A stretch of DNA of 64,000 nucleotides from Limnomonas spitsbergensis (GCA_037349105.1 JAYJMM010000038.1:806001-870000); one strand, 5' to 3'. Shown: positions 12,057-25,162, numbered from the stretch's first letter. Program-made: numbers and translations. The notes: generated by a model not told the origin, from the sequence alone.

Positions 12057-12130
12057 GTTCCCTTGGTGTAGTTGGTTATCACGTTTGCTTAACACGCAAA
12101 AGGTCCGCGGTTCTAACCCGTGAGGGAACA
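12057..12130 (+). tRNA. tRNA-Val (AAC), unit 2 copy a, T-loop mutated
   Basis: Same fold as the 7780 gene, but the T loop reads TTCTAAC: the near-invariant G57 and the centre of the B box are changed. Transcription and folding are likely impaired. The same change is in unit 3. Confidence 0.7.
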
Positions 12131-12618
12131 TGTCGGTTTTATGAATGTGGCTGACAAGTATGGCTGGGGCTTTAAACCTCTTGCATCGTCTCAGATTGGG
12201 CTCTGTGAGACCCTATGCACCTAGGAATACCGCAAGGTAGAAAGCACAAGGTGCCTTAGGTCTATGGTCTTCAAGACTTCGCTCTTCTCGGCTCGAGTGT
12301 AAGTTGCTCTTGTGGTCATGGATCTTGCCATCAACACCACAATTCTGAATGATGAAGGAGCTCGTTTTCTTCAGGGAACTGCTAACTTTCAAGCCACCCA
12401 GGCCTACAAGTCGTATATTGCTATTTAATATAGGTTGTACCGGTATGGCATGAGTATGACGAGGATACGAGTTGACGAGACTGGACTCGGATTGCTTGTG
12501 AGACTAAGAACATGCCCTCATCGCTTACGTTACTCACGTTTAAATTAAAAAGAAACCATGTATTCCGGCCATTTTAGTTGCGGGATTCCGATGAAGTTCA
12601 CACCCGCTCTCTCGTGGT

Positions 12619-12690
12619 GTTCGTATGGTGTAGTGGTTATCACGTTTGCCTCACACGCAAAAGGTCGTCAGTTCGAAAAGGCTATGAATA
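12619..12690 (+). pseudogene. tRNA-Val (CAC) pseudogene, unit 2 copy a
   Basis: Acceptor, D and anticodon arms (loop CTCACAC) match the intact gene. In the T arm, GTTCGAAACTGGC is replaced by GTTCGAAAAGGC, which removes one base and destroys the 3' side of the T stem. This copy also has GTCAG for GCCAG. Confidence 0.8.
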
Positions 12691-13301
12691 CGTTTTCAGT
12701 GTGCCAGCCACCTCAAGCACCCGGAGATGAGCTTCCTTCTCCTTCCCTCCACATGTTCGTCCCTCACTTGCCCGGTGTGAGGAAGCCTTGCCGTATCTTG
12801 AATGGTAGTCGGCAGTTATGAATACAAATTCCTTGTGTTAACCTATCTTAACCTCACAATATAATCCCACGAAACATGCGTTCCACGACTAAATCCAAGT
12901 TTCCCGACACATGCAGGTACCGGTAAATAATTATTTGTTGAGGCATACTGAACTACATCATGATCTCGAGGCAATGCTACGGCCACTACAGCCAAAGGTG
13001 GCCAATGCCCACACTATGTCCTTGTAGTTGGTCGAAAGTGTCGCGCATATATATTCATCATTCTTTTGGATGTGCCTAGGCATTTGGTGCTTTGGACGCA
13101 CCTTCGAGGCCATGATTCAAACGCGTTCGGGGCTGTTTTTGTGTTTGCATCCCAGCTTCTCTAGGTTTGGGCGGCCGGCCGCTCACCTTGTCAAGTCCTA
13201 GGAAAATCAAGCGAACACCTGCAACTCGGGAGGAAGTGTGTACCGGTATGTGATCGATTCCTCATTATTTTCTGTGGGGCCGAGGTCACCAATGGTGATC
13301 G

Positions 13302-13375
13302 GTTCCCTTGGTGTAGTTGGTTATCACGTTTACTTAACACGCGAAAGGTCCGCGGTTCGAACCCGTGAGGGAACA
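13302..13375 (+). tRNA. tRNA-Val (AAC), unit 2 copy b
   Basis: Lies in the 1,245-bp duplicate. T arm and acceptor are intact. The anticodon stem is TTTAC/GCGAA, with one T-G pair and one A-C mismatch; anticodon AAC is retained. It may be weakened. Confidence 0.7.
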
Positions 13376-13863
13376 TGTCGGTTTTATGAATGTGGCTGAC
13401 AAGTATGGCTGGGGCTTTAAACCTCTTGCATCGTCTCAGATTGGGCTCTGTGAGACCCTATGCACCTAGGAATACCGCAAGGTAGAAAGCACAAGGTGCC
13501 TTAGGTCTATGGTCTTCAAGACTTCGCTCTTCTCGGCTCGAGTGTAAGTTGCTCTTGTGGTCATGGATCTTGCCATCAACACCACAATTCTGAATGATGA
13601 AGGAGCTCGTTTTCTTCAGGGAACTGCTAACTTTCAAGCCACCCAGGCCTACAAGTCGTATATTGCTATTTAATATAGGTTGTACCGGTATGGCATGAGT
13701 ATGACGAGGATACGAGTTGACGAGACTGGACTCGGATTGCTTGTGAGACTAAGAACATGCCCTCATCGCTTACGTTACTCACGTTTAAATTAAAAAGAAA
13801 CCATGTATTCCGGCCATTTTAGTTGCGGGATTCCGATGAAGTTCACACCCGCTCTCTCGTGGT

Positions 13864-13935
13864 GTTCGTATGGTGTAGTGGTTATCACGTTTGCCTCACA
13901 CGCAAAAGGTCGCCAGTTCGAAAAGGCTATGAATA
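13864..13935 (+). pseudogene. tRNA-Val (CAC) pseudogene, unit 2 copy b
   Basis: Carries the same GTTCGAAAAGGC lesion in the T arm as the other broken copies; the rest of the molecule is intact. Confidence 0.8.
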
Positions 13936-14710
13936 CGTTTTCAGTGTGCCAGCCACCTCAAGCACCCGGAGATGAGCTTCCTTCTCCTTCCCTCCACATG
14001 TTCGTCCCTCACTTGCCCGGTGTGAGGAAGCCTTGCCGTATCTTGAATGGTAGTCGGCAGTTATGAATACAAATTCCTTGTGTTAACCTATCTTAACCTC
14101 ACAATCTAATCCCACGAAACATGCGTTCCACGACTAAATCCAAGTTTCCCGACACATGCAGGTACCGGTAAATAATTATTTGTTGAGGCATACTGAACTA
14201 CATCATGATCTCGAGGCAATGCTACGGCCACTACAGCCAAAGGTGGCCAATGCCCACACTATGTCCTTGTAGTTGGTCGAAAGTGTCGCGCATATATATT
14301 CATCATTCTTTTGGATGTGCCTAGGCATTTGGTGCTTTGGACGCACCTTCGAGGCCATGATTCAAACGCGTTCGAGGCAAGGTAACCCGGTACGGAAACA
14401 CGGTACGGGAATACGGTACGGATACGTTACGGACAAAAGGGACAATACGGTAGGGCAAGACGGTCCACAATTTCCCCTATTTTTAAGGCTAAGAACAACA
14501 GGATTCACATAGAGAAACGCATGCTTGCAACACTCCCATGATTGTTTGACCCCATGCACATCCTGACATACTGCATGGCTGCATAACGGTCCCCATCCAA
14601 TTTTTGCATGGCCCCCAAATAACCATCAAGGATCTCCATGCATGCATGCAAATTGATTTACCATGCTGACATGCTAGGAAACAATATGATCATTGATGGC
14701 GTTCCCGTGT

Positions 14711-14782
14711 TGTCCTTGCGGGGAGTCGAGCCACGGTTCCTGCCGCCACAAGACAGTGTCCTAACCACTAGACGACAAAGAC
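14711..14782 (-). tRNA. tRNA-His-like (GTG), unit 2
   Basis: Best-preserved copy: D arm GTCT...GGAC, acceptor GTCTTTG/CAAGGAC, anticodon loop TTGTGGC. It shares the mismatched T stem and C54 with all copies, so those traits predate the amplification. Confidence 0.62.
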
Positions 14783-15112
14783 TAATATGGTCGCCGTTAT
14801 TTGTTTTGCATACCGTACCAGCACGCCAATTGCAAATTTAACGTTTTTCGGTTTGCTTGACTAGGATCTGGCTTTCCAGATTTTGCAGTAGGGATAACGG
14901 TTGCTAAGCGGTTGGTACGCCGTCGTAATCTCAATCAAACCAAACCGATAGTCGAGGGCCGGATTTGCAATGCATGAGGTATCATGTGTCTTGATTCTAG
15001 TTTGTGTGGCATAACGTAATACCGTATAACGGTTTGACTCTGTTATCAATTAATTATTATTGTTGGGGGTTTTATTTGATAAGCCATACAAGGTCAAGTA
15101 GCACAATTGTGG

Positions 15113-15187
15113 GTTTAGGGTTTAGTGTTCATGGTTTAGGGTTGAGGGTAAAGGGTTGAGGGTTTATGGATGAGGGTTTAGGGTTTT
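15113..15187 (+). repeat. Telomere-like TTTAGGG block, unit 2
   Basis: Same word order as in unit 1; no expansion or contraction. Confidence 0.85.
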
Positions 15188-16654
15188 GTGGGGTGTGTGG
15201 AGTAGTTTCCCGTATCTACTATACAAAAAGTCGCGGGCTAGTACGCGACTGATTGATGCGTCATCCATTCAATGATTGTTAACCGTGTACTGTTCTTTTC
15301 GGCATCAAACTAGGTTAATGATCGAGTGGACTAAAAGTAGTGGTTGTCAGAGCTGCGCGGAGTTGATTTTATGACTGCCTGAAAGCGCTGCACAGTGTTT
15401 ATTAATTGTTTCGCACCGGCAGCGCAATAAAGCAAACACATATCAAAAAAAATGAGCACAGTACCGTAGGTTACTTTTTTACATGTGCGACGAATTTGAT
15501 ACATAAATTCTCAAAAGGGGTGCGCGGACCCTATCCGGTTTTACGGTACGGGTTTAATACCGAGAACATCTGAGGTAATGACTGTTTTTACATTTAATTT
15601 TTCTTGCCATGAGCATATGACAACGCTCCCGCTCTCGATGTCACTGCGGTTTTAGCGGCTTCAGTTTGTCAACTTTCTCATGATATCTTTGTCTTACATA
15701 CGTAGGCGCTTGTGTTTTGTAGCCGTCTGCTTGAGATCTGGATTTCCAGAGTTTGGAGTTGGGATAACGTTGCTGGGCAGCCGGCTTTTTGCTTGTAGTT
15801 CAAACACTAAATGACTGTAATATCGCTTACCTTTGCGCACCCCGCTGGGATATATTCCTAGTCGCGCATCACTGTTTTTGTAATATAAACGTCCGGGCAT
15901 GTAATATAAACTCATGTGTAATAATGCATTCACACTTCTCGCACCCGTAACTTGGTTGCGAGTGGCGTACGACCAACAAGGTCCATAGCACTTCATGTTC
16001 TCTTTTGCCCGACATTTTTTAAAACCGCCGCGCACCCCTCCCCAAATAATTATTATTTAGCGTCCAAGAACTCCGCGCAACCCCAAATGATTAAGCGTGC
16101 GCGGAATCAAGGCGGGGATAAACAAAATACTGAGGGCTTGTTGGGGCGCAATGCCTCCAGGTATGGCAATATTTTTTTCATTTCGATAAGTTAAGGTGAC
16201 CGGCCGCATGTCAACCGTTAGATGTACCTATTCTGGTCTCTCGAATGTTAGACAACCAACCAAAATCCGGACAACTTATAACATATGAGTGCACACGGTA
16301 AGTAAGATCTGGGAAAACGAACAATTTCAGATGTACAAATTTGTGGGAGCTTGTCCCATATGTCCCTTTGCCATGAAGGTCTTAACACCATGTCTCATCA
16401 CCGTGTGAGTGCTTGTTGGACGTGTTCCTTTCCTACTCTTGCTCGCCTTTTCTCATGTGACCACAAGGCCACATGCGAACCGGGGCTGTTTTTGTGTTTG
16501 CATCCCAGCTTCTCTAGGTTTGGGCGGCCGGCCGCTCACCTTGTCAAGTCCTAGGAAAATCAAGCGAACACCTGCAACTCGGGAGGAAGTGTGTACCGGT
16601 ATGTGATCGATTCCTCATTATTTTCTGTGGGGCCGAGGTCACCAATGGTGATCG

Positions 16655-16728
16655 GTTCCCTTGGTGTAGTTGGTTATCACGTTTGCTTAACACGCAAAAG
16701 GTCCGCGGTTCTAACCCGTGAGGGAACA
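16655..16728 (+). tRNA. tRNA-Val (AAC), unit 3, T-loop mutated
   Basis: T loop TTCTAAC as in unit 2 copy a; all stems are otherwise paired. Confidence 0.7.
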
Positions 16729-17216
16729 TGTCGGTTTTATGAATGTGGCTGACAAGTATGGCTGGGGCTTTAAACCTCTTGCATCGTCTCAGATTGGGCT
16801 CTGTGAGACCCTATGCACCTAGGAATACCGCAAGGTAGAAAGCACAAGGTGCCTTAGGTCTATGGTCTTCAAGACTTCGCTCTTCTCGGCTCGAGTGTAA
16901 GTTGCTCTTGTGGTCATGGATCTTGCCATCAACACCACAATTCTGAATGATGAAGGAGCTCGTTTTCTTCAGGGAACTGCTAACTTTCAAGCCACCCAGG
17001 CCTACAAGTCGTATATTGCTATTTAATATAGGTTGTACCGGTATGGCATGAGTATGACGAGGATACGAGTTGACGAGACTGGACTCGGATTGCTTGTGAG
17101 ACTAAGAACATGCCCTCATCGCTTACGTTACTCACGTTTAAATTAAAAAGAAACCATGTATTCCGGCCATTTTAGTTGCGGGATTCCGATGAAGTTCACA
17201 CCCGCTCTCTCGTGGT

Positions 17217-17288
17217 GTTCGTATGGTGTAGTGGTTATCACGTTTGCCTCACACGCAAAAGGTCGCCAGTTCGAAAAGGCTATGAATA
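17217..17288 (+). pseudogene. tRNA-Val (CAC) pseudogene, unit 3
   Basis: T arm broken by the shared GTTCGAAAAGGC lesion; anticodon loop CTCACAC is retained. Confidence 0.8.
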
Positions 17289-18063
17289 CGTTTTCAGTGT
17301 GCCAGCCACCTCAAGCACCCGGAGATGAGCTTCCTTCTCCTTCCTTCCACATGTTCGTCCCTCACTTGCCCGGTGTGTGGAAGCCTTGCCGTATCTTGAA
17401 TGGTAGTCGGCAGTTATGAATACAAATTCCTTGTGTTAACCTATCTTAACCTCACAATCTAATCCCACGAAACATGCGTTCCACGACTAAATCCAAGTTT
17501 CCCGACACATGCAGGTACCGGTAAAGAATTATTTGTTGAGGCATACTGAACTACATCATGATCTCGAGGCAATGCTACGGCCACTACAGCCAAAGGTGGC
17601 CAATGCCCACACTATGTCCTTGTAGTTGGTCGAAAGTGTCGCGCATATATATTCATCATTCTTTTGGATGTGCCTAGGCATTTGGTGCTTTGGACGCACC
17701 TTCGAGGCCATGATTCAAACGCGTTCGAGGCAAGGTAACCCGGTACGGAAACACGGTACGGGAATACGGTACGGATACGTTACGGACAAAAGGGACAATA
17801 CGGTAGGGCAAGACGGTCCACAATTTCCCCTATTTTTAAGGCTAAGAACAACAGGATTCACATAGAGAAACGCATGCTTGCAACACTCCCATGATTGTTT
17901 GACCCCATGCACATCCTGACATACTGCATGGCTGCATAACGGTCCCCATCCAATTTTTGCATGGCCCCCAAATAACCATCAAGGATCTCCATGCATGCAT
18001 GCAAATTGATTTACCATGCTGACATGCTAGGAAACAATATGATCATTGATGGCGTTCCCGTGT

Positions 18064-18135
18064 TGTCCTTGCGGGGAGTCGAGCCACGGTTCCTGCCGCC
18101 ACAAGACAGTGTCCTAACCACTAGACGACAAAAAC
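18064..18135 (-). tRNA. tRNA-His-like (GTG), unit 3
   Basis: The acceptor 5' strand is GTTTTTG, giving two adjacent G-U pairs with CAAGGAC. Anticodon arm is intact; weak T arm as in the other copies. Confidence 0.58.
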
Positions 18136-18462
18136 TAATATGGTCGCCGTTATTTGTTTTGCATACCGTACCAGCACGCCAATTGCAAATTTAACGTTTT
18201 TCGGTTTGCTTGACTAGGATCTGGCTTTCCAGATTTTGCAGTAGGGATAACGGTTGCTAAGCGGTTGGTACGCCGTCGTAATCTCAATCAAACCAAACCG
18301 ATAGTCGAGGGCCGGATTTGCAATGCATGAGGTATCATGTGTCTTGATTCTAGTTTGTGTGGCATAACGTAATACCGTATAACGGTTTGACTCTGTTATC
18401 AATTAATTATTGTTGGGGGTTTTATTTGATAAGCCATACAAGGTCAAGTAGCACAATTGTGG

Positions 18463-18537
18463 GTTTAGGGTTTAGTGTTCATGGTTTAGGGTTGAGGGTA
18501 AAGGGTTGAGGGTTTATGGATGAGGGTTTAGGGTTTT
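18463..18537 (+). repeat. Telomere-like TTTAGGG block, unit 3
   Basis: Identical by eye to the blocks in units 1 and 2. Confidence 0.85.
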
Positions 18538-20004
18538 GTGGGGTGTGTGGAGTAGTTTCCCGTATCTACTATACAAAAAGTCGCGGGCTAGTACGCGACT
18601 GATTGATGCGTCATCCATTCAATGATTGTTAACCGTGTACTGTTCTTTTCGGCATCAAACTAGGTTAATGATCGAGTGGACTAAAAGTAGTGGTTGTCAG
18701 AGCTGCGCGGAGTTGATTTTATGACTGCCTGAAAGCGCTGCACAGTGTTTATTAATTGTTTCGCACCGGCAGCGCAATAAAGCAAACACATATCAAAAAA
18801 AATGAGCACAGTACCGTAGGTTACTTTTTTACATGTGCGACGAATTTGATACATAAATTCTCAAAAGGGGTGCGCGGACCCTATCCGGTTTTACGGTACG
18901 GGTTTAATACCGAGAACATCTAAGGTAATGACTGTTTTTACATTTAATTTTTCCTGCCATGAGCATATGACAACGCTCATGCTCTCGATGTCACTGCAGT
19001 TTTAGCGGCTTCAGTTTGTCAACTTTCTCATGATATCTTTGTCTTACATACGTAGGCGCTTGTGTTTTGTAGCCGTCTGCTTGAGATCTGGATTTCCAGA
19101 GTTTGGAGTTGGGATGACGTTGCTGGGCAGCCGGCTTTTTGCTTGTAGTTCAAACACTAAATGACTGTAATATCGCTTACCTTTGCGCACCCCGCTGGGA
19201 TATATTCCTAGTCGCGCATCACTGTTTTTGTAATATAAACGTCCGGGCATGTAATATAAACTCATGTGTAATAATGCATTCACACTTCTCGCACCCGTAA
19301 CTTGGTTGCGTGTGGCGTACGACCAACAAGGTCCATAGCACTTCATGTTCTCTTTTGCCCGACATTTTTTAAAACCGCCACGCACCCCTCCCCAAATAAT
19401 TATTATTTAGCGTCCAAGAACTCCGCGCAACCCCAAATGATTAAGCGTGCGCGGAATCAAGGCGGGGATAAACAAAATACTGAGGGCTTGTTGGGGCGCA
19501 ATGCCTCCAGGTATGGCAATATTTTTTTCATTTCGATAAGTTAAGGTGACCGGCCGCATGTCAACCGTTAGATGTACCTATTCTGGTCTCTCGAATGTTA
19601 GACAACCAACCAAAATCCGGACAACTTATAACATATGAGTGCACACGGTAAGTAAGATCTGGGAAAACGAACAATTTCAGATGTACAAATTTGTGGGAGC
19701 TTGTCCCATATGTCCCTTTGCCATGAAGGTCTTAACACCATGTCTCATCACCGTGTGAGTGCTTGTTGGACGTGTTCCTTTCCTACTCTTGCTCGCCTTT
19801 TCTCATGTGACCACAAGGCCACATGCGAACCGGGGCTGTTTTTGTGTTTGCATCCCAGCTTCTCTAGGTTTGGGCGGCCGGCCGCTCACCTTGTCAAGTC
19901 CTAGGAAAATCAAGCGAACACCTGCAACTCGGGAGGAAGTGTGTACCGGTATGTGATCGATTCCTCATTATTTTCTGTGGGGCCGAGGTCACCAATGGTG
20001 ATCG

Positions 20005-20078
20005 GTTCCCTTGGTGTAGTTGGTTATCACGTTTGCTTAACACGCAAAAGGTCCGCGGTTCGAACCCGTGAGGGAACA
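20005..20078 (+). tRNA. tRNA-Val (AAC), unit 4, intact
   Basis: All arms are as in the 7780 gene: anticodon loop TTAACAC, T loop TTCGAAC, followed by a TTTT tract. Likely functional. Confidence 0.9.
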
Positions 20079-20566
20079 TGTCGGTTTTATGAATGTGGCT
20101 GACAAGTATGGTTGGGGTTTTAAACCTCTTGCATCGTCTCAGATTGGGCTCTGTGAGACCCTATGCACCTAGGAATACCGCAAGGTAGAAAGCACAAGGT
20201 GCCTTAGGTCTATGGTCTTCAAGACTTCGCTCTTCTCGGCTCGAGTGTAAGTTGCTCTTGTGGTCATGGATCTTGCCATCAACACCACAATTCTGAATGA
20301 TGAAGGAGCTCGTTTTCTTCAGGGAACTGCTAACTTTCAAGCCACCCAGGCCTACAAGTCGTATATTGCTATTTAATATAGGTTGTACCGGTATGGCATG
20401 AGTATGACGAGGATACGAGTTGACGAGACTGGACTCGGATTGCTTGTGAGACTAAGAACATGCCCTCATCGCTTACGTTACTCACGTTTAAATTAAAAAG
20501 AAACCATGTATTCCGGCCATTTTAGTTGCGGGATTCCGATGAAGTTCACACCCGCTCTCTCGTGGT

Positions 20567-20638
20567 GTTCGTATGGTGTAGTGGTTATCACGTTTGCCTC
20601 ACACGCAAAAGGTCGCCAGTTCGAAAAGGCTATGAATA
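20567..20638 (+). pseudogene. tRNA-Val (CAC) pseudogene, unit 4
   Basis: Shared T-arm lesion; otherwise as in the intact gene at 8342. Confidence 0.8.
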
Positions 20639-21413
20639 CGTTTTCAGTGTGCCAGCCACCTCAAGCACCCGGAGATGAGCTTCCTTCTCCTTCCTTCCAC
20701 ATGTTCGTCCCTCACTTGCCCGGTGTGTGGAAGCCTTGCCGTATCTTGAATGGTAGTCGGCAGTTATGAATACAAATTCCTTGTGTTAACCTATCTTAAC
20801 CTCACAATCTAATCCCACGAAACATGCGTTCCACGACTAAATCCAAGTTTCCCGACACATGCAGGTACCGGTAAAGAATTATTTGTTGAGGCATACTGAA
20901 CTACATCATGATCTCGAGGCAATGCTACGGCCACTACAGCCAAAGGTGGCCAATGCCCACACTATGTCCTTGTAGTTGGTCGAAAGTGTCGCGCATATAT
21001 ATTCATCATTCTTTTGGATGTGCCTAGGCATTTGGTGCTTTGGACGCACCTTCGAGGCCATGATTCAAACGCGTTCGAGGCAAGGTAACCCGGTACGGAA
21101 ACACGGTACGGGAATACGGTACGGATACGTTACGGACAAAAGGGACAATACGGTAGGGCAAGACGGTCCACAATTTCCCCTATTTTTAAGGCTAAGAACA
21201 ACAGGATTCACATAGAGAAACGCATGCTTGCAACACTCCCATGATTGTTTGACCCCATGCACATCCTGACATACTGCATGGCTGCATAACGGTCCCCATC
21301 CAATTTTTGCATGGCCCCCAAATAACCATCAAGGATCTCCATGCATGCATGCAAATTGATTTACCATGCTGACATGCTAGGAAACAATATGATCATTGAT
21401 GGCGTTCCCGTGT

Positions 21414-21485
21414 TGTCCTTGCGGGGAGTCGAGCCACGGTTCCTGCCGCCACAAGACAGTGTCCTAACCACTAGACGACAAAAAC
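21414..21485 (-). tRNA. tRNA-His-like (GTG), unit 4
   Basis: Same GTTTTTG acceptor variant as unit 3; anticodon loop TTGTGGC retained. Confidence 0.58.
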
Positions 21486-21812
21486 TAATATGGTCGCCGT
21501 TATTTGTTTTGCATACCGTACCAGCACGCCAATTGCAAATTTAACGTTTTTCGGTTTGCTTGACTAGGATCTGGCTTTCCAGATTTTGCAGTAGGGATAA
21601 CGGTTGCTAAGCGGTTGGTACGCCGTCGTAATCTCAATCAAACCAAACCGATAGTCGAGGGCCGGATTTGCAATGCATGAGGTATCATGTGTCTTGATTC
21701 TAGTTTGTGTGGCATAACGTAATACCGTATAACGGTTTGACTCTGTTATCAATTAATTATTGTTGGGGGTTTTATTTGATAAGCCATACAAGGTCAAGTA
21801 GCACAATTGTGG

Positions 21813-21887
21813 GTTTAGGGTTTAGTGTTCATGGTTTAGGGTTGAGGGTAAAGGGTTGAGGGTTTATGGATGAGGGTTTAGGGTTTT
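21813..21887 (+). repeat. Telomere-like TTTAGGG block, unit 4
   Basis: Same sequence and unit position as in the preceding units. Confidence 0.85.
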
Positions 21888-23354
21888 GTGGGGTGTGTGG
21901 AGTAGTTTCCCGTATCTACTATACAAAAAGTCGCGGGCTAGTACGCGACTGATTGATGCGTCATCCATTCAATGATTGTTAACCGTGTACTGTTCTTTTC
22001 GGCATCAAACTAGGTTAATGATCGAGTGGACTAAAAGTAGTGGTTGTCAGAGCTGCGCGGAGTTGATTTTATGACTGCCTGAAAGCGCTGCACAGTGTTT
22101 ATTAATTGTTTCGCACCGGCAGCGCAATAAAGCAAACACATATCAAAAAAAATGAGCACAATACCGTAGGTTACTTTTTTACATGTGCGACGAATTTGAT
22201 ACATAAATTCTCAAAAGGGGTGCGCGGACCCTATCCGGTTTTACGGTACGGGTTTAATACCGAGAACATCTGAGGTAATGACTGTTTTTACATTTAATTT
22301 TTCTTGCCATGAGCATATGACAACGCTCCCGCTCTCGATGTCACTGCGGTTTTAGCGGCTTCGGTTTGTCAACTCTCTCATGATATCTTTGTCTTACATA
22401 CGTAGGCGCTTGTGTTTTGTAGCCGTCTGCTTGAGATCTGGATTTCCAGAGTTTGGAGTTGGGATAACGTTGCTGAGCAGCCGGCTTTTTGCTTGTAGTT
22501 CAAACACTAAATGACTGTAATATCGCTTACCTTTGCGCACCCCGCTGGGATATATTCCTAGTCGCGCATCACTGTTTTTGTAATATAAACGTCCGGGCAT
22601 GTAATATAAACTCATGTGTAATAATGCATTCACACTTCTCGCACCAGTAACTTGGTTGCGAGTGGCGTACGACCAACAAGGTCCATAGCACTTCATGTTC
22701 TCTTTTGCCCGACATTTTCTAAAACCGCCACGCACCCCTCCCCAAATAATTATTATTTAGCGTCCAAGAACTCCGCGCAACCCCAAATGATTAAGCGTGC
22801 GCGGAATCAAGGCGGGGTTAAACAAAATACTGAGGGCTTGTTGGGGCGCAATGCCTCCAGGTATGGCAATATTTTTTTCATTTCGATAAGTTAAGGTGAC
22901 CGGCCGCATGTCAACCGTTAGATGTACCTATTCTGGTCTCTCGAATGTTAGACAACCAACCAAAATCCGGACAACTTATAACATATGAGTGCACACGGTA
23001 AGTAAGATCTGGGAAAACGAACAATTTCAGATGTACAAATTTGTGGGAGCTTGTCCCATATGTCCCTTTGCCATGAAGGTCTTAACACCATGTCTCATCA
23101 CCGTGTGAGTGCTTGTTGGACGTGTTCCTTTCCTACTCTTGCTCGCCTTTTCTCATGTGACCACAAGGCCACATGCGAACCGGGGCTGTTTTTGTGTTTG
23201 CATCTCAGCTTCTCTAGGTTTGGGCGGCCGGCCGCTCACCTTGTCAAGTCCTAGGAAAATCAAGCGAACACCTGCAACTCGGGAGGAAGTGTGTACCGGT
23301 ATGTGATCGATCCCTGATTATTTTCTGTGGGGCCGAGGTCATCAATGGTGATCG

Positions 23355-23428
23355 GTTCCCTTGGTGTAGTTGGTTATCACGTTTGCTGAACACGCGAAAG
23401 GTCCGCGGTTCGAACCCGTGAGGGAACA
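23355..23428 (+). tRNA. tRNA-Val (AAC), unit 5, anticodon-loop mutated
   Basis: The anticodon loop reads TGAACAC, so the near-universal U33 is G; stem TTTGC/GCGAA still pairs. The T arm is intact. Decoding function is doubtful. Confidence 0.65.
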
Positions 23429-23916
23429 TGTCGGTTTTATGAATGTGGCTGACAAGTATGGCTGGGGTTTTAAACCTCTTGCATCGTCTCAGATTGGGCT
23501 CTGTGAGACCCTATGCACCTAGGAATACCGCAAGGTAGAAAGCACAAGGTGCCTTAGGTCTATGGTCTTCAAGACTTCGCTCTTCTCGGCTCGAGTGTAA
23601 GTTGCTCTTGTGGTCATGGATCTTGCCATCAACACCACAATTCTGAATGATGAAGGAGCTCGTTTTCTTCAGGGAACTGCTAACTTTCAAGCCACCCAGG
23701 CCTACAAGTCGTATATTGCTATTTAATATAGGTTGTACCGGTATGGCATGAGTATGACGAGGATACGAGTTGACGAGACTGGACTCGGATTGCTTGTGAG
23801 ACTAAGAACATGCCCTCATCGCTTACGTTACTCACGTTTAAATTAAAAAGAAACCATGTATTCCGGCCATTTTAGTTGCGGGATTCCGATGAAGTTCACA
23901 CCCGCTCTCTCGTGGT

Positions 23917-23988
23917 GTTCGTATGGTGTAGTGGTTATCACGTTTGCCTCACACGCAAAAGGTCGCCAGTTCGAAAAGGCTATGAATA
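23917..23988 (+). pseudogene. tRNA-Val (CAC) pseudogene, unit 5
   Basis: Shared GTTCGAAAAGGC T-arm lesion. Confidence 0.8.
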
Positions 23989-24763
23989 CGTTTTCAGTGT
24001 GCCAGCCACCTCAAGCACCCGGAGATGAGCTTCCTTCTCCTTCCTTCCACATGTTCGTCCCTCACTTGCCCGGTGTGTGGAAGCCTTGCCGTATCTTGAA
24101 TGGTAGTCGGCAGTTATGAATACAAATTCCTTGTGTTAACCTATCTTAACCTCACAATCTAATCCCACGAAACATGCGTTCCACGACTAAATCCAAGTTT
24201 CCCGACACATGCAGGTACCGGTAAAGAATTATTTGTTGAGGCATACTGAACTACATCATGATCTCGAGGCAATGCTACGGCCACTACAGCCAAAGGTGGC
24301 CAATGCCCACACTATGTCCTTGTAGTTGGTCGAAAGTGTCGCGCATATATATTCATCATTCTTTTGGATGTGCCTAGGCATTTGGTGCTTTGGACGCACC
24401 TTCGAGGCCATGATTCAAACGCGTTCGAGGCAAGGTAACCCGGTACGGAAACACGGTACGGGAATACGGTACGGATACGTTACGGACAAAAGGGACAATA
24501 CGGTAGGGCAAGACGGTCCACAATTTCCCCTATTTTTAAGGCTAAGAACAACAGGATTCACATAGAGAAACGCATGCTTGCAACACTCCCATGATTGTTT
24601 GACCCCATGCACATCCTGACATACTGCATGGCTGCATAACGGTCCCCATCCAATTTTTGCATGGCCCCCAAATAACCATCAAGGATCTCCATGCATGCAT
24701 GCAAATTGATTTACCATGCTGACATGCTAGGAAACAATATGATCATTGATGGCGTTCCCGTGT

Positions 24764-24835
24764 TGTCCTTGCGGGGAGTCGAGCCACGGTTCCTGCCGCC
24801 ACAAGACAGTGTCCTAACCACTAGACGACAAAAAC
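24764..24835 (-). tRNA. tRNA-His-like (GTG), unit 5
   Basis: As in units 3 and 4. Confidence 0.58.
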
Positions 24836-25162
24836 TAATATGGTCGCCGTTATTTGTTTTGCATACCGTACCAGCACGCCAATTGCAAATTTAACGTTTT
24901 TCGGTTTGCTTGACTAGGATCTGGCTTTCCAGATTTTGCAGTAGGGATAACGGTTGCTAAGCGGTTGGTACGCCGTCGTAATCTCAATCAAACCAAACCG
25001 ATAGTCGAGGGCCGGATTTGCAATGCATGAGGTATCATGTGTCTTGATTCTAGTTTGTGTGGCATAACGTAATACCGTATAACGGTTTGACTCTGTTATC
25101 AATTAATTATTGTTGGGGGTTTTATTTGATAAGCCATACAAGGTCAAGTAGCACAATTGTGG

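Larger units (their letters stand above)
11883..14372 (+). repeat. 1,245-bp direct duplication within unit 2
   Basis: The segment from GGGGCTGTTTTTGTG (about 11883) to ACGCGTTCG (about 13127) is repeated at 13128-14372. The junction fuses GATTCAAACGCGTTCG to GGGCTGTTTTTG. The left partner of this junction is the same ACGCGTTCG site used by the 456-bp triplication in unit 1. Confidence 0.9.
10697..15294 (+). repeat. Array unit 2 (4,598 bp, with 1,245-bp duplication)
   Basis: This unit contains a direct duplication of the segment carrying both tRNA-Val genes, so it has two Val(AAC) and two Val(CAC) loci but a single His locus and a single telomere-like block. Confidence 0.93.
15295..18644 (+). 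repeat. Array unit 3 (3,350 bp)
   Basis: First canonical-length unit. It shares the T-loop substitution of tRNA-Val(AAC) with unit 2. Outside the three tRNA loci and the telomere-like block, the unit consists of AT-rich non-coding sequence, several CGGTACGG-type words near 17740 and a CATGCATGCATGCA stretch near 17990. Confidence 0.93.
18645..21994 (+). repeat. Array unit 4 (3,350 bp)
   Basis: Canonical unit with an intact tRNA-Val(AAC). It differs from unit 3 by scattered point changes, for example near 18920-19000 (TAAGG, TTCCTGCC, CTCATGCTC). Confidence 0.93.
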
